64,000 bases of DNA, taken from positions 868,001 through 932,000 of the forward strand of contig NZ_AP023189.1 in assembly GCF_012767755.2 (NCBI RefSeq), in the 5' to 3' direction. This document shows, one piece after another, positions 41,371-50,296 of this stretch. The translations under genes and the position numbers were made by a program. The stretch's first letter is position 1; each line of letters starts with the position of its first letter. The notes below the pieces were generated by a model that made no database searches, had not been told where the DNA came from, and saw only the letters and a list, made by a program, of their open reading frames with translations. The DNA comes from Pseudomonas tohonis (GTDB lineage Bacteria; Pseudomonadota; Gammaproteobacteria; Pseudomonadales; Pseudomonadaceae).

Positions 41371-43779
41371 TCAGAACTGGTAGCTGAGGGTGGCGGTGAC
41401 GTTGCGCTGCTCGCCGAAGTAGCAGAAATCCAGGCTGTAGCAGGAGGCGATGTAATCCTCGTCCAGCAGGTTGTTGGCGTTCAGGCTGATGTCCATGCCC
41501 GGCAGCCCCACTTTGCCCAGGTCATAACCGACCAGCGCGTCGATCAGGGTGTAGGAGGGCACGTGCAGGGTGTTGGCCCTGTCCGCCCAGCTCTGGCCGA
41601 CGTAGCGCGCGCCGAGGCCGGTGCGCAGGCCGTCCAGGGCGCCGGCGTCGAAGCCGTACTCGCCCCAGATGGACGCCATGTGGCGCGGTGCCTGGTTCGG
41701 CGTGTTGCCCTGGGTGCCGTCCAGCGACTTGGAATAGGTGATGTCGGTGAAGGTGTAGCTGGCCAGCACCTTGAGGTTCTGGGTCACCTGGGTGTTGGCT
41801 TCCAGCTCCAGGCCCTGGGAGCGCACTTCGCCCACCGGGGTGTACCAGTCCTGCTGCGGCAGCTTGGAGGCGACGTTCTGCTGGACGATATGGAACAGCG
41901 AGGCGGTGTACAGGCTGTCGCTGCCCACCGGCTGGAACTTCACCCCGGCCTCCCATTGCTTGCCCTCGGTGGGTTCCAGGGGCTTGCCGGCCTGGTCCGA
42001 ATAGGCGTTGGGGTTGAAGGATTCGGAATAGCTGAGGTACGGCGCCACGCCGTTGTCGAACAGGTACAGCGCGCCGAGGCGCCCGGTGAACTTGCTGCGG
42101 CGCTCGTCCGACTTGCTGCCGGCGCTCAGGTTCTTGTCCGAGACCTCGACCCAGTCCTCGCGCAGGCCGATGGAGAAGCGCCACTGGCCGAGGTCGACCA
42201 GGTCCTGCAGGTAGAGGCCGGTCTGCTCCAGGCGGCGGTCGTGCTCCGTCTGGCCGTAGCCCACCAGGGCATCGTTGCCGTACACCGGGTTGAAGGCATC
42301 GATCGGTGCGAGGGCGGCGGAGCCCCAGGTCACGTCGGTCTTGCGCTTCTGGTAGTCCAGGCCCATCAGCAGCGTATGGCGCAGGGCGCCGGTGTCGAAT
42401 TCGGCCTGGACCATGTTGTCGACGATGTAGGCCTTCAGGTCCTCGGTGGCATCGGTGTAGTAGCGGTTCAGCTCGGTGGGCGAGGCCCAGCCGTAGGCGT
42501 ACGCCTGCTGCATGCTCACGTCGGAACTGAGGTAGCGGAAGCTCTGCCGCGCCGTCCACACGTCATCGAAGCGGTGCTCCAGCTGGTAGCCGAACATGCG
42601 CTGGGTGCGGTCGAAGGCTTCCAGGTCCGGCTCGCCGTCGAAGAAGTCGCGGCCGATGCGCTGGCCGCCACGCTGGTACAGGGTGCCCTCGGCCGGTACG
42701 CCGCCGTGGTAGCCGCCGTTCGGGTCGTGTTGCAGGTAGCTCTGCAGGGTCAGGCTGGTGTCTTCGCTGAAGTCGATGGACAGGGTCGGCGCGATGGCAT
42801 AGCGCTCCTCCTTGATGTGGTCGTACTGGGTGTCGGAGCCCTCGCCCAGGCCCACCAGGCGATAGGCGATGCGCTTGTCCTCGTCCAGCGGGCCGCTGAA
42901 ATCGAAGCCCATGCCCTTCTGGCCCATGTTGCCCACGCTGGCCTGCACCTGGTGGTAGTCCTCGTAGAGCGGCTTCTTGCTGGTCAGCGCCACCAGGCCC
43001 CCCGGCAGGCTGCGGCCGTAGAGCACCGAGGACGGCCCCTTGAGCACGTCGATGCGTTCGAGGAAGTACGGGTCCACCTGCAGCGAGCTGTAGGTGCCGC
43101 TGTCGCCCATGGTCTTCAGGCCGTCCAGGAAGACGTTGTCCACGCTGTTGTCGGCGAAGCCGCGCATCACGATGTAGTCGTAGCGGTTCGAGGCGCCCAC
43201 CTGGCCGGTGAAGATGCCGGGCGTGTAGCGCACCGCCTGCTGCACGCTCTTGGAGCCCTGGTCGTCGATCTGCTCGCGGGTCACCACCGAGACGGTCTGC
43301 GAGGTTTCCAGCAGCGCCTTGCTGGTCTTGGTGGCGATCTGGCTGTGGGTGGCCAGGTAGCCCTCCTCGCTGCCCAGCGCATTGCCCAGGGCGAACACCT
43401 GGGTCGAGGGCACCTCCAGCGCGCCCTGGGTCTTCACCTCACGCAGCACGTAGCTGCCACCGCCCAGGTTCTCGGCCTGCAACGGCGTGTCGCCGAGCAG
43501 GCGGCCCAGCGCGCCGTCCACCGACCAGGCGCCGTTCAAGCCCGGGGATCGCAGGCCACGGGTCTGCTCCGGGGTGGCGGAGAGATTGATCCCGGCTTCG
43601 CGGGCGAAGCGGTTGAGCACCTCGTCCAGCGGCCCGGCGGGGATCGCATAGCTGCGGCTGGCGGCGCTCGTGGCTTCCTCGGCGAAGGCCGGCGCGCCCA
43701 GCAGCGGGGCGGCCAGTGCGGCGGAGAGCAGGGCGCCGCGAACGGCAAGAGCGAGACGGGAGGCGCGAGGTGCGGTCAT
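41371..43779 (-). CDS. TonB-dependent ferric siderophore receptor, FoxA/FhuA-like
   Basis: This outer-membrane receptor has 802 residues. A signal peptide ends near GAPAFA. An N-terminal STN signalling domain (about 36-110, starting YAIPAGPLDEVLNRFA) is followed by the plug with SVSVVTREQIDDQ and a 22-strand barrel ending RNVTATLSYQF. The cysteine pair in SCYSLDFCYFG near the C-terminus is typical of FhuA/FoxA hydroxamate (ferrioxamine-type) receptors. The STN domain transmits ligand occupancy to the adjacent FecR-like protein. The ATG beginning TAPRASRLAL is chosen over an upstream TTG. The exact siderophore is inferred. Confidence 0.93.
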   Translation of the reverse strand: MTAPRASRLALAVRGALLSAALAAPLLGAPAFAEEATSAASRSYAIPAGPLDEVLNRFAREAGINLSATPEQTRGLRSPGLNGAWSVDGALGRLLGDTPLQAENLGGGSYVLREVKTQGALEVPSTQVFALGNALGSEEGYLATHSQIATKTSKALLETSQTVSVVTREQIDDQGSKSVQQAVRYTPGIFTGQVGASNRYDYIVMRGFADNSVDNVFLDGLKTMGDSGTYSSLQVDPYFLERIDVLKGPSSVLYGRSLPGGLVALTSKKPLYEDYHQVQASVGNMGQKGMGFDFSGPLDEDKRIAYRLVGLGEGSDTQYDHIKEERYAIAPTLSIDFSEDTSLTLQSYLQHDPNGGYHGGVPAEGTLYQRGGQRIGRDFFDGEPDLEAFDRTQRMFGYQLEHRFDDVWTARQSFRYLSSDVSMQQAYAYGWASPTELNRYYTDATEDLKAYIVDNMVQAEFDTGALRHTLLMGLDYQKRKTDVTWGSAALAPIDAFNPVYGNDALVGYGQTEHDRRLEQTGLYLQDLVDLGQWRFSIGLREDWVEVSDKNLSAGSKSDERRSKFTGRLGALYLFDNGVAPYLSYSESFNPNAYSDQAGKPLEPTEGKQWEAGVKFQPVGSDSLYTASLFHIVQQNVASKLPQQDWYTPVGEVRSQGLELEANTQVTQNLKVLASYTFTDITYSKSLDGTQGNTPNQAPRHMASIWGEYGFDAGALDGLRTGLGARYVGQSWADRANTLHVPSYTLIDALVGYDLGKVGLPGMDISLNANNLLDEDYIASCYSLDFCYFGEQRNVTATLSYQF

Positions 43780-43882
43780 GAAGGCTTCCGTGAAAGGCAA
43801 AGGTTAATGGGATTCATTCCCCTTGCCGGACGTTGCGGAAAAACCCGCCAAAAAAGTTTCGAGCCCCTCGGCGCGCCTGCCA

Positions 43883-43909
43883 CCTGTAGGGGCGAATTCA
43901 TTCGCCCGC
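43883..43909. repeat. REP-like element with TGAA-loop hairpin
   Basis: On the minus strand the sequence reads GGGCGAA-TGAA-TTCGCCC followed by CTACAGG. Near-identical units occur at 59,933-59,959 and, degenerate, at 59,984-60,006. It lies between the anti-sigma gene and the receptor gene. Confidence 0.65.
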
Positions 43910-43931
43910 TTTTGCACCAGGCTGCTTGCAG

Positions 43932-44915
43932 TCAAACCCTGGCCTGCACCGTCACCCACCAGCGCGTGCGGTAGTGCACCTCCACCGGCAGCGTGCGGGT
44001 CAGCAGTTCCAGCAGCTTGTCGGTGTCGTCCAGGCGGTACACGCCGGAGAGGCGCAGGTCGGCGATGGACTCGCTGCAGGCCAGGCGGCCGTTGCGGTAG
44101 CGCGAGACTTCGGCGAGGAAGTCGGCCAGGCGCATGCCTCGGGTGACGATCAACCCGTCGGCCCAGGCGGCCGCGTCCATGTCCGGCGCCTCCAGCGCTC
44201 GGGCGGCGTACTCGCCGACTTCGAAGCGCTGGCCGGCACCGGCCACCACAGCGCCGGTGCCGGCCAGCGGGGCGATGCTCACCGTGCCCTCGGTGACGCT
44301 CAGGCGGGTGGCGGCCTGCTCCTGGCGCACCACGAAGCGGCCGCCCAGGGTCTCGAACAGGCCGTGGCGGGTGCGCACGCGCAGGGGGCGCGGGACGCCC
44401 GTCGTGGCGTCATGGCTGCCGTCGACGAGGATCTCGCCACGCTCTAGGAGCACCAGGCGCTGGCGCTGGTCGAAGCGCAGGTCCACCGCGCTGTCGGTGT
44501 TCAGGTGCAGGCGCGTGCCGTCGGCCAGCGCCACGCGGCGACGCTCGCCGACGGCGGTGCCGTAGTCGGCGGTCAGGCGCGGCCAGGGCGTCAGGTCGCG
44601 GGCCAGCCACAGGGCGGAACCGCTGACCATGGCCGCCGACAGCAGCTTCAGGGCCTGGCGGCGACGCAGGCGCTGCGTCGAGGTTTCCAGGGTCTGCATC
44701 ACCGTGCCGGCGCCGGGCACCGCTTTCAGCGTGCTGGAGAGCTCATCGTCCAATACCTGCACGCGCTGCCAGGCCTGCTCGTGGTCCTGGTGGGCGGCAC
44801 GCCAGTGGTCGCAGGCGCGCTGCAGCTCGGCATCGCCCGCGGCGGAACGCAGGCGCACCAGCCAGTGGATGGCCTGGCGCACCACCTGTGCATCGGCCTG
44901 GCGTGACGCGCTCAT
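43932..44915 (-). CDS. FecR-family anti-sigma factor
   Basis: This inner-membrane regulator relays siderophore binding from the receptor to the sigma factor. The 327 residues show an N-terminal cytoplasmic domain that binds sigma (about 10-65). One membrane segment is preceded by RRRQALKLLSAAMVSG (about 90-110). A periplasmic FecR domain (YGTAVGERRRVALADGTRLH onward) and a C-terminal STN-like domain follow. The ATG overlaps the sigma-factor stop by four bases (ATGA), so the two are coupled. A longer frame inside the sigma gene was rejected. Confidence 0.93.
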   Translation of the reverse strand: MSASRQADAQVVRQAIHWLVRLRSAAGDAELQRACDHWRAAHQDHEQAWQRVQVLDDELSSTLKAVPGAGTVMQTLETSTQRLRRRQALKLLSAAMVSGSALWLARDLTPWPRLTADYGTAVGERRRVALADGTRLHLNTDSAVDLRFDQRQRLVLLERGEILVDGSHDATTGVPRPLRVRTRHGLFETLGGRFVVRQEQAATRLSVTEGTVSIAPLAGTGAVVAGAGQRFEVGEYAARALEAPDMDAAAWADGLIVTRGMRLADFLAEVSRYRNGRLACSESIADLRLSGVYRLDDTDKLLELLTRTLPVEVHYRTRWWVTVQARV

Positions 44916-45412
44916 TCGGCGAACCGCAGCTGGTAGCAGTGGAACAGGGCATCGGCGACATGGCGTTCCACCGAGCGCAGGGAAATGCCCATGCGCTCGG
45001 CCACCTGGGCGTGGGTCAGGCCCTCGCACTGGGCCAGCAGGAAGGCGGTGCGCACCTTCGGCTTCAGGCCATCGAGCAGGCGCGCGATGCTCTCCAGCAG
45101 CTCGAGGATCAGCTCGCGCTCCTCCAGGCTCGGCGTCGCCGCTTCGGGCAGCAGGGCGAGGGACTCCCTGTAGGCGCGCTCCAGTTCCTCGCGGCGCCAG
45201 TGGTCGATCACTAGCCCCCGCGCGATGGTGCGCAGGAAGGCGCGCGGGGTGGCGATCTCCAGCTGCTCGCGGCGGGCGAGCAGGCGCAGGAAGGTGTCCT
45301 GCGCCAGGTCGGCGGCATCGGCGGCGTTGCCGAGGCGGCCGCGCAGCCAGTTCTTCAGCCAGCCGTGATGGTCGCTGTAGAGGCGTTGCACGCTGAGGTG
45401 GGACGACGGCAT
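44912..45412 (-). CDS. ECF sigma factor, FecI family (FoxI-like)
   Basis: An iron-starvation sigma factor that directs polymerase to the receptor promoter when the siderophore is present. The 166 residues contain region 2 (DAADLAQDTFLRLLARRE) and region 4 with the helix-turn-helix LTHAQVAERMGISLRSVERH. The ATG giving PSSHLSVQRLYSDHHGWL matches family N-termini. An earlier in-frame ATG would place the Fur-like box inside the gene. It is the first gene of the sigma, anti-sigma, receptor, PepSY locus. Confidence 0.94.
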   Translation of the reverse strand: MPSSHLSVQRLYSDHHGWLKNWLRGRLGNAADAADLAQDTFLRLLARREQLEIATPRAFLRTIARGLVIDHWRREELERAYRESLALLPEAATPSLEERELILELLESIARLLDGLKPKVRTAFLLAQCEGLTHAQVAERMGISLRSVERHVADALFHCYQLRFAE

Positions 45413-45439
45413 GGGGTCACCGAAGAATCGGTAGCAAAT

Positions 45440-45458
45440 GAAAATTAGTCGCATTTTC
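45440..45458 (-). promoter_or_regulatory. Fur-box-like palindrome upstream of the ECF sigma gene
   Basis: GAAAAT and ATTTTC form exact inverted halves seven bases apart. Read on the minus strand, 13 of 19 positions agree with the classical Fur consensus. It lies 28 bp upstream of the sigma-factor ATG, the position expected for iron repression. Confidence 0.65.
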
Positions 45459-45498
45459 TTGATGCGCGCGGGGATTTGCAACGTCGGCGTGCAGGAAA

Positions 45499-45525
45499 GG
45501 GGCGGCCGGTCATGCCGAACCGCCC
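45499..45525 (-). terminator. hairpin after cbiG/cobJ
   Basis: GGGCGG and CCGCCC arms with additional CGG/CCG pairing form an imperfect GC-rich hairpin just beyond the cbiG/cobJ stop. On the minus strand it is followed by CTTTCCTG. It may end the cobGHIJ transcript. Confidence 0.45.
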
Positions 45526-45560
45526 GTCCCCGTCGGCCCCTGCCAGGCGCGGGTGTCGCC

Positions 45561-47216
45561 TCAGCGATACCAGCGCGGCGTGTACACCCAGTCCTGGCCG
45601 TCGGGGCGGGGAATGCGCCGGGTGAGGGACGAGCCGATGATCACCAGGGTGCGCATGTCCACCTGCTCCGGGCGCAGCTCGCCGAGGCTGGTGAGGGTCA
45701 GCGCTTCCGCCGGGCGACCGATGTCACGGCCCAGCACGACCACGGTTTCCGGGCGGCGGTGGCGCGCGACGATTTCCAGGGCGCGCGCCAGCTGCCAGGG
45801 GCGCGCCCTGGAGATGGGGTTGTAGAAGGCCATGGCCAGGTCGGCGGCGCCGGCGTGGTCCAGGCGCTGCTCGATCACTTCCCAGGGCTTGAGGTTGTCC
45901 GAGAGCGAGATCAGGCAGAAATCGTGGCCCAGGGGGGCGCCGGCCTTGGCGGCGGTGGCCAGGGCGGCGGAGACGCCGGGGAACACCTGCAGCTCCACCT
46001 GCAGCCAGCGTGGGTCGCGGTTGTCGTCCAGGGCTTCGAGCACGGCGGCGGCCATGGCGAACACGCCCGGGTCGCCCGAGGACACCACCACCACCCGACG
46101 GCCGCTGGCGGCCAGCTCGAAGGCGTGGCGGGCGCGTTGCAGTTCCTCGCGGTTGTCGGTGCAGTGCAGCACCTGCTCCGGGCGGAAGGGCCCGGCCATG
46201 CGGATGTAGGTTTCGTAGCCCAGCAGGTCCTCGGCCTCGTCCAGGGCGCGGCGGGTGGCCGGCACCATGAACTCGGCGGCGCCCGGGCCCAGGCCCACCA
46301 CCGTCAGGCGGCCACGGCGCCGGCCGATGCGCTCCACCTCCAGCGGCTGCGCGGCGCGGTACAGGCGGATGCCCGAAAGGTGCTGGTGCAGGGGCGGCAG
46401 CGCCGTCTCGTCGACCACGAAGCGCAGCGGCACGCCGAGTTCGTCGGCGCAGCTGGCCAGCGCGGCATCGGTCATGCGTGCGGGGGCGGCCAACAGGCAG
46501 GCGAGGGCGCCACTGGCCAGCCCGGCGGTGGCCAGGGCCTGGCGCACGCCGGCTGCATCCGCATCACCGTCGATGCGCGCAGCCACCACGCGGGGGTGGA
46601 TCAGCAGCTCGTCGCGGGCGTCCACGCGCTGCTCGGCGGTGACATGGATGACCCGCCGGGCCTGATCCGCCAGGGGCAGGTTGGCCGCCTCCAGCCAGGG
46701 CGCCTCGCCCTCGACGCGGACGGACTCGCCGCCCAGCAGGTCGGAGACGAAGCGCTTGCCCTGCTCGATATCGGCCAGGGCATAACCCGCTGGCGGTTCC
46801 AGCAGGCAGGTGCCGAAGCGCAGCTCGCCGCTGGTGGTGATGGCCGGGGCCACTTCCAGCTGCGCGGCGATCTCGCGGGCCATGCGGTTGACCCCGCCGA
46901 GCCCGCCCAGCAGCGGCACCACGGCGCTGCCGTCCTCGGCCACCGCCAGCACCGGCGGCTCGGCGCCCTTGCCGGCCAGCTGCGCGGCAAGGCTGCGGAT
47001 GAGTATGCCGGCCGCGCACAGGGCGATGATCGGCCTGTCGTCGCGGTAGAGCCCGCGCAAGGTCTCGCCGAACTCGGCGTAGGTCGCGTCGGCACCCTCG
47101 ACGCGCCCGGCCAGGCCGAGCACGCGTGCCTGTGGATAAAGCGCCTGGATGCGCCGGGCGACGGGCAGGCCGCCGCTGCCGAGCAGCAGGATGGCCGGGG
47201 CCTTGCGTGGGTCCAT
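45561..47216 (-). CDS. cobJ: CbiG-CobJ fusion: cobalt-precorrin-5A hydrolase-type domain and precorrin-3B C17-methyltransferase
   Basis: A two-domain cobalamin enzyme of 551 residues. The N-terminal half (about 1-290) is CbiG-like, with LCAAGILIRSLA and LLGGLGGVNRMA. The C-terminal half (about 300-551) is a SAM-dependent tetrapyrrole methyltransferase, with VGLGPGAAEFMVPATRRALD, VSSGDPGVFAMA and MAFYNPISRARPWQL. CobJ contracts the ring by methylating C17 of precorrin-3B. CbiG-like domains open the acetate-delta-lactone in the anaerobic pathway. The ATG shares one base with the cobI stop (TGATG). It is last in the riboswitch-controlled operon. Confidence 0.93.
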   Translation of the reverse strand: MDPRKAPAILLLGSGGLPVARRIQALYPQARVLGLAGRVEGADATYAEFGETLRGLYRDDRPIIALCAAGILIRSLAAQLAGKGAEPPVLAVAEDGSAVVPLLGGLGGVNRMAREIAAQLEVAPAITTSGELRFGTCLLEPPAGYALADIEQGKRFVSDLLGGESVRVEGEAPWLEAANLPLADQARRVIHVTAEQRVDARDELLIHPRVVAARIDGDADAAGVRQALATAGLASGALACLLAAPARMTDAALASCADELGVPLRFVVDETALPPLHQHLSGIRLYRAAQPLEVERIGRRRGRLTVVGLGPGAAEFMVPATRRALDEAEDLLGYETYIRMAGPFRPEQVLHCTDNREELQRARHAFELAASGRRVVVVSSGDPGVFAMAAAVLEALDDNRDPRWLQVELQVFPGVSAALATAAKAGAPLGHDFCLISLSDNLKPWEVIEQRLDHAGAADLAMAFYNPISRARPWQLARALEIVARHRRPETVVVLGRDIGRPAEALTLTSLGELRPEQVDMRTLVIIGSSLTRRIPRPDGQDWVYTPRWYR

Positions 47217-47977
47217 CAGCCTCTCCACTTCTGGCCGGGGACCAGGATCATCGAGAAGTAGGGCGAGGCCATCGGGTCCACCTCATGCAGCGGCAGGATG
47301 CGCTGGTTGCTCATGGTGGCGCGCTCCACGTAATGGGCGCGGCCGTCCAGGCCCAGCTCGCCGAGCACCCGGCGCACCTTGTCGAAGTTGCGCCCGAGCT
47401 TCATCACCACCGCCGCCTCGGCGTCCGCCAGGCGCGCCTTCAGTTCATCCTCCGGCAGCACGCCGGAGAGCACCGACAGGCTCTGGTTGCGGTACACCAG
47501 CGGCAGGCCGAGCACCGCGGCGCTGCCCAGCATGGAGCACACGCCCGGCACCACCTCGGCTTCGTAGCGCCCGGCCAGGCGGTCGTGCAGGTACATGTAG
47601 GAGCCGTAGAAGAACGGGTCGCCCTCGCAGATCACCGCCACGTCGCGCCCGGCCTCCAGGTGCTGGGCGACCTGCTCGGCGGCGGTGTCGTAGAAGTCGC
47701 TGATCACATCCTCGTAGGACAGCGGCGGCTCCAGCTTCTCGGTGGTCACCGGGTAGACCAGCGGCATGCGCTGCTGCGACTCCACCAGGTGCTGCTCGAT
47801 GATGCCGAAGGCATTGCCGCCCTGGCCCAGGTTGGCCTTCGCCTTGGCCACGAAGTAGCCGACCACCGGGGCCGACTGCAGCAGGCGCAGGGCCTTGAGG
47901 GTGATCAGCTCGGGGTCGCCGGGGCCGACGCCCAGGCCGATCAGGCGGCCCTTGCCGGCGCGTTCCTGTGCACCCAT
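47216..47977 (-). CDS. cobI: precorrin-2 C20-methyltransferase
   Basis: CobI methylates C20 of precorrin-2 to give precorrin-3A. The 253 residues have the glycine-rich [20 protein letters not shown] motif and the [18 protein letters not shown] and [19 protein letters not shown] segments of the family. The start chosen ([13 protein letters not shown]) shares one base with the cobH stop in a TGATG junction. A much longer frame reaching into cobG was rejected. It is flanked by cobH and cbiG/cobJ in one transcript. Confidence 0.96.
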   Translation of the reverse strand: MGAQERAGKGRLIGLGVGPGDPELITLKALRLLQSAPVVGYFVAKAKANLGQGGNAFGIIEQHLVESQQRMPLVYPVTTEKLEPPLSYEDVISDFYDTAAEQVAQHLEAGRDVAVICEGDPFFYGSYMYLHDRLAGRYEAEVVPGVCSMLGSAAVLGLPLVYRNQSLSVLSGVLPEDELKARLADAEAAVVMKLGRNFDKVRRVLGELGLDGRAHYVERATMSNQRILPLHEVDPMASPYFSMILVPGQKWRG

Positions 47978-48603
47978 CACTCCACCTCCGTGGCCAGGGC
48001 GTTGATCGCCGCTGCGGCCATCGCGCTGCCGCCACGGCGCCCGCGCACGATCACGTAGGGCACGCCACGGCTGTCGGCGGCGAGCATGTCCTTGGATTCC
48101 GCCGCGCCGACGAAGCCCACCGGGAAGCCGAGGATCAGCGCCGGCTTCGGCGCGCCGGCGTCGAGCATCTCCAGCAGGTAGAAGAGCGCGGTGGGGGCAT
48201 TGCCGATCACCACCACGCTGCCTTCCAGGCGTTCCCGCCAGTGTTCCAGGGCCACCGCCGAGCGGGTGTTGCCCAGCGTGCGGGCGAGCTCCGGCACGCT
48301 GGCGTCGTTGAGGGTGCAGATCACCTCGTTGTTCGCCGGCAGGCGCGCACGGGTCACGCCCTCGGCCACCATGCGCGCGTCGCAGAGGATCGGCGCGCCG
48401 GCGGCGATGGCCGCGCGGCCGGCGGCACCGGCGCCGGGGGAGAAGCGCAGGTCCTGCACCACGTCGACCATGCCGCAGGCGTGGATCACGCGCACGGCGA
48501 GCTTCTCCAGGTCCGGCGGGATGGCGGAGAGGTCCGCCTCGGCGCGGATGATGGAGAAGGAATGGCGATAGATCTCCTGACCATCGCGGATGTAATCGAT
48601 CAT
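47977..48603 (-). CDS. cobH: precorrin-8X methylmutase
   Basis: CobH moves the C11 methyl group to C12, forming hydrogenobyrinate. The 208 residues match the family. The catalytic histidine is His41 in VRVIHACGM, and the substrate-binding segments [14 protein letters not shown] and [14 protein letters not shown] are conserved. The ATG overlaps the cobG stop by four bases (ATGA). Confidence 0.96.
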   Translation of the reverse strand: MIDYIRDGQEIYRHSFSIIRAEADLSAIPPDLEKLAVRVIHACGMVDVVQDLRFSPGAGAAGRAAIAAGAPILCDARMVAEGVTRARLPANNEVICTLNDASVPELARTLGNTRSAVALEHWRERLEGSVVVIGNAPTALFYLLEMLDAGAPKPALILGFPVGFVGAAESKDMLAADSRGVPYVIVRGRRGGSAMAAAAINALATEVE

Positions 48604-49940
48604 TCGGTGGAGCTCCAGCTGTCAGGCGCGGCGGCCAGCCAGGCGGCCGCCGCGTGTATGTCCAGGTCGCGCGCCAGCGGGCGGCCGAAGCCACCGGCGC
48701 CGTCGTCGCGTCGATAGAGGTCGTAGTGGCCGTCGCCCGTGGCCAGCAGGGTCAGCGGCGCCACATGGGCGGCGGCGCAGGAGCGCGGGCAGCCGCACAG
48801 GTGCACCCGCGCGCCGTCGGGCAGTGTGGCGGCGAGGGTCAGGGCGTCGGCCTTGGTGTCGGCCAGGCCCTTGGCGCAGCCGGCCGACCCGGTGCAGGCC
48901 TGGAGGCGCGCCAGTGGCGCGTCGGCCTCGGTGCACAGGCCCAGGGCGGCGAGCCCGGCCAGCAGCGGGGCGGTTTCCCGTTCCGGCACGTTGGGCAGCA
49001 GCACGGATTGCCAGGGCGTCACGTGCAGGCTGCCGTCGCCGTGGCGCCGGGCCAGTTCGGCGAGGGCCAGCAACTGGCCCGCCTGCAGGCGCCCCAGGGG
49101 CGGGAGTGCGCCGACCAGCCACAGCCCGGCCTGCGCCTGCGGCAGCACGCCGATGGGGCGCAGGTCGGTGGCGGCGCGGCGCCAGCCACCGGCGTCCAGC
49201 AGGGGGAAGGGCAGGCGCTGGCGCAGCTCGGCCAGCAGCTGATCGGCGCCGAGGCTGCCGAGCAGGTCGCGCATGCGCGCCTGCTGCGGCGCGGCCCGTT
49301 CGAGGAAGAGCTCGAGCAGCGCTTCCACCAGGGCCGGCACCCGGGCGCCGGGCACCGCCGCCAGGGCGGGCGGGTCGCTGGCCTCCCGGGGCGGACAGCC
49401 GGCCAGGCCAAAGGCGAACAGGCCGTCCTTGCCGGGCTCCATGGCGGCCAGCCAGATGTCGTTGGGGTGGTCGAGCATCGCCAGGCCCTCGCCGCCGTCC
49501 AGCAGCAGGGCGAACTTGGGCGAGAGCGCGTGGAAGCGCGGGTTGTCCTCCAGCAGGGCCAGCAGGCGCGTGGCCAGCGGACGGACGTCCTGCAGCGCGC
49601 TCGGGTCGAGCCCGGCGGCGGGGCTGACCATCAGGTTGCGCACATCGTCCGCACCCGGCGTCGCGGCGCCCAGGCCGATGGCCAGCAGCTCGGCGATCAG
49701 CGCCTGTTCGCGGCCCGGATGCACGCCACGGATCTGCAGGTTGGCGCGGTTGGTGGCCTCCAGCACGCCGCCGGAATACCCGTGGGCGGCCAGCGCCAGG
49801 GCCTCGGCGGCACCGGCTTGCAGGCGGCCGCAGGGCAGCTTGATGCGGCAGATGCCGCCGTCCTTCGCCGGGACGATGCGCAGCAGCCCCGGGCAGGCCG
49901 AGGGGCGGACGGATGGAGCGCTGGAGGGAGCGTGGTTCAC
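48600..49940 (-). CDS. cobG: precorrin-3B synthase
   Basis: CobG is the oxygen-dependent monooxygenase that hydroxylates precorrin-3A and forms the gamma-lactone. It marks the aerobic B12 route. About 446 residues resemble nitrite/sulfite reductases. The N-terminal segment is [20 protein letters not shown], and the iron-sulfur cysteines lie in [10 protein letters not shown] and CGCPRSC. The start is uncertain. The GTG giving NHAPSSAPS is preferred, with GTG at 49,949 or 50,027 as alternatives. It is the first gene after the cobalamin riboswitch and overlaps cobH. Confidence 0.9.
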   Translation of the reverse strand: MNHAPSSAPSVRPSACPGLLRIVPAKDGGICRIKLPCGRLQAGAAEALALAAHGYSGGVLEATNRANLQIRGVHPGREQALIAELLAIGLGAATPGADDVRNLMVSPAAGLDPSALQDVRPLATRLLALLEDNPRFHALSPKFALLLDGGEGLAMLDHPNDIWLAAMEPGKDGLFAFGLAGCPPREASDPPALAAVPGARVPALVEALLELFLERAAPQQARMRDLLGSLGADQLLAELRQRLPFPLLDAGGWRRAATDLRPIGVLPQAQAGLWLVGALPPLGRLQAGQLLALAELARRHGDGSLHVTPWQSVLLPNVPERETAPLLAGLAALGLCTEADAPLARLQACTGSAGCAKGLADTKADALTLAATLPDGARVHLCGCPRSCAAAHVAPLTLLATGDGHYDLYRRDDGAGGFGRPLARDLDIHAAAAWLAAAPDSWSSTE

Positions 49941-50038
49941 CGTGGTCACCGGGTCAGTTGCCGCGGCGACCGTGTCCCCCCGCAAGGGAACCCTGGCACC
50001 GAGACACCCCGCTCGATGCGTGCACACGCGACTGGTGT

Positions 50039-50201
50039 CACCGGCAGGTCTCCTGGCTGGCAGGTCGGTATCCGTCGCGGCCTTCCCGGTTTCCCAGTGG
50101 CACGGATCGCGAGGACTCGCTGCATACAGTTGCGGGGGCAGCCACGGCTTTGACCGTGTTCCCTCTTAGGCCGGGCGCAGTGGGCGCTCCGGCAACCGGT
50201 G
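50039..50201 (-). promoter_or_regulatory. cobalamin riboswitch
   Basis: On the minus strand the outer helix CACCGG (50201 to 50196) pairs with CCGGTG (50044 to 50039). Between them lie AAGAGGGAA, the core GGCTGCCCCCGCAACTGTA, GCCACTGGGAAACCGGGAAGG and the B12 box AGCCAGGAGACCTGCC (50058 to 50043). These are the conserved blocks of the class-I cobalamin riboswitch. It precedes cobG by about 100 nt and should shut down cobG-cobH-cobI-cobJ when adenosylcobalamin is plentiful. Confidence 0.95.
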
Positions 50202-50210
50202 AAGGGCGCT

Positions 50211-50216
50211 ATTATG
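50211..50216 (-). promoter_or_regulatory. -10 box candidate for the riboswitch transcript
   Basis: CATAAT on the minus strand would start transcription near 50,204, just outside the riboswitch's outer helix. No good -35 box was seen at the right spacing. Confidence 0.4.
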
Positions 50217-50296
50217 CCCGCTTTGCACGGCTGTGGGATGCGGCTGGTTGTCGGATGCCCAATGGACGCGGCACGGTCGGATACGAGGAAAACTGC

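Noticed and set aside
43780..43931. FecI-type promoter before the siderophore receptor
   Set aside because: A GAAAC and a CGTCC can be found, but 23 bp apart, which is too far for a typical ECF promoter.
40345..43974. 1,209-codon + strand frame over the receptor and PepSY genes
   Set aside because: It spans two well-supported genes on the other strand and encodes no recognisable protein.
49941..50038. Intrinsic terminator as riboswitch expression platform
   Set aside because: GTGTC and GACAC segments can pair but the hairpin is interrupted and lacks a T-run. Translation or Rho-dependent control is equally possible.
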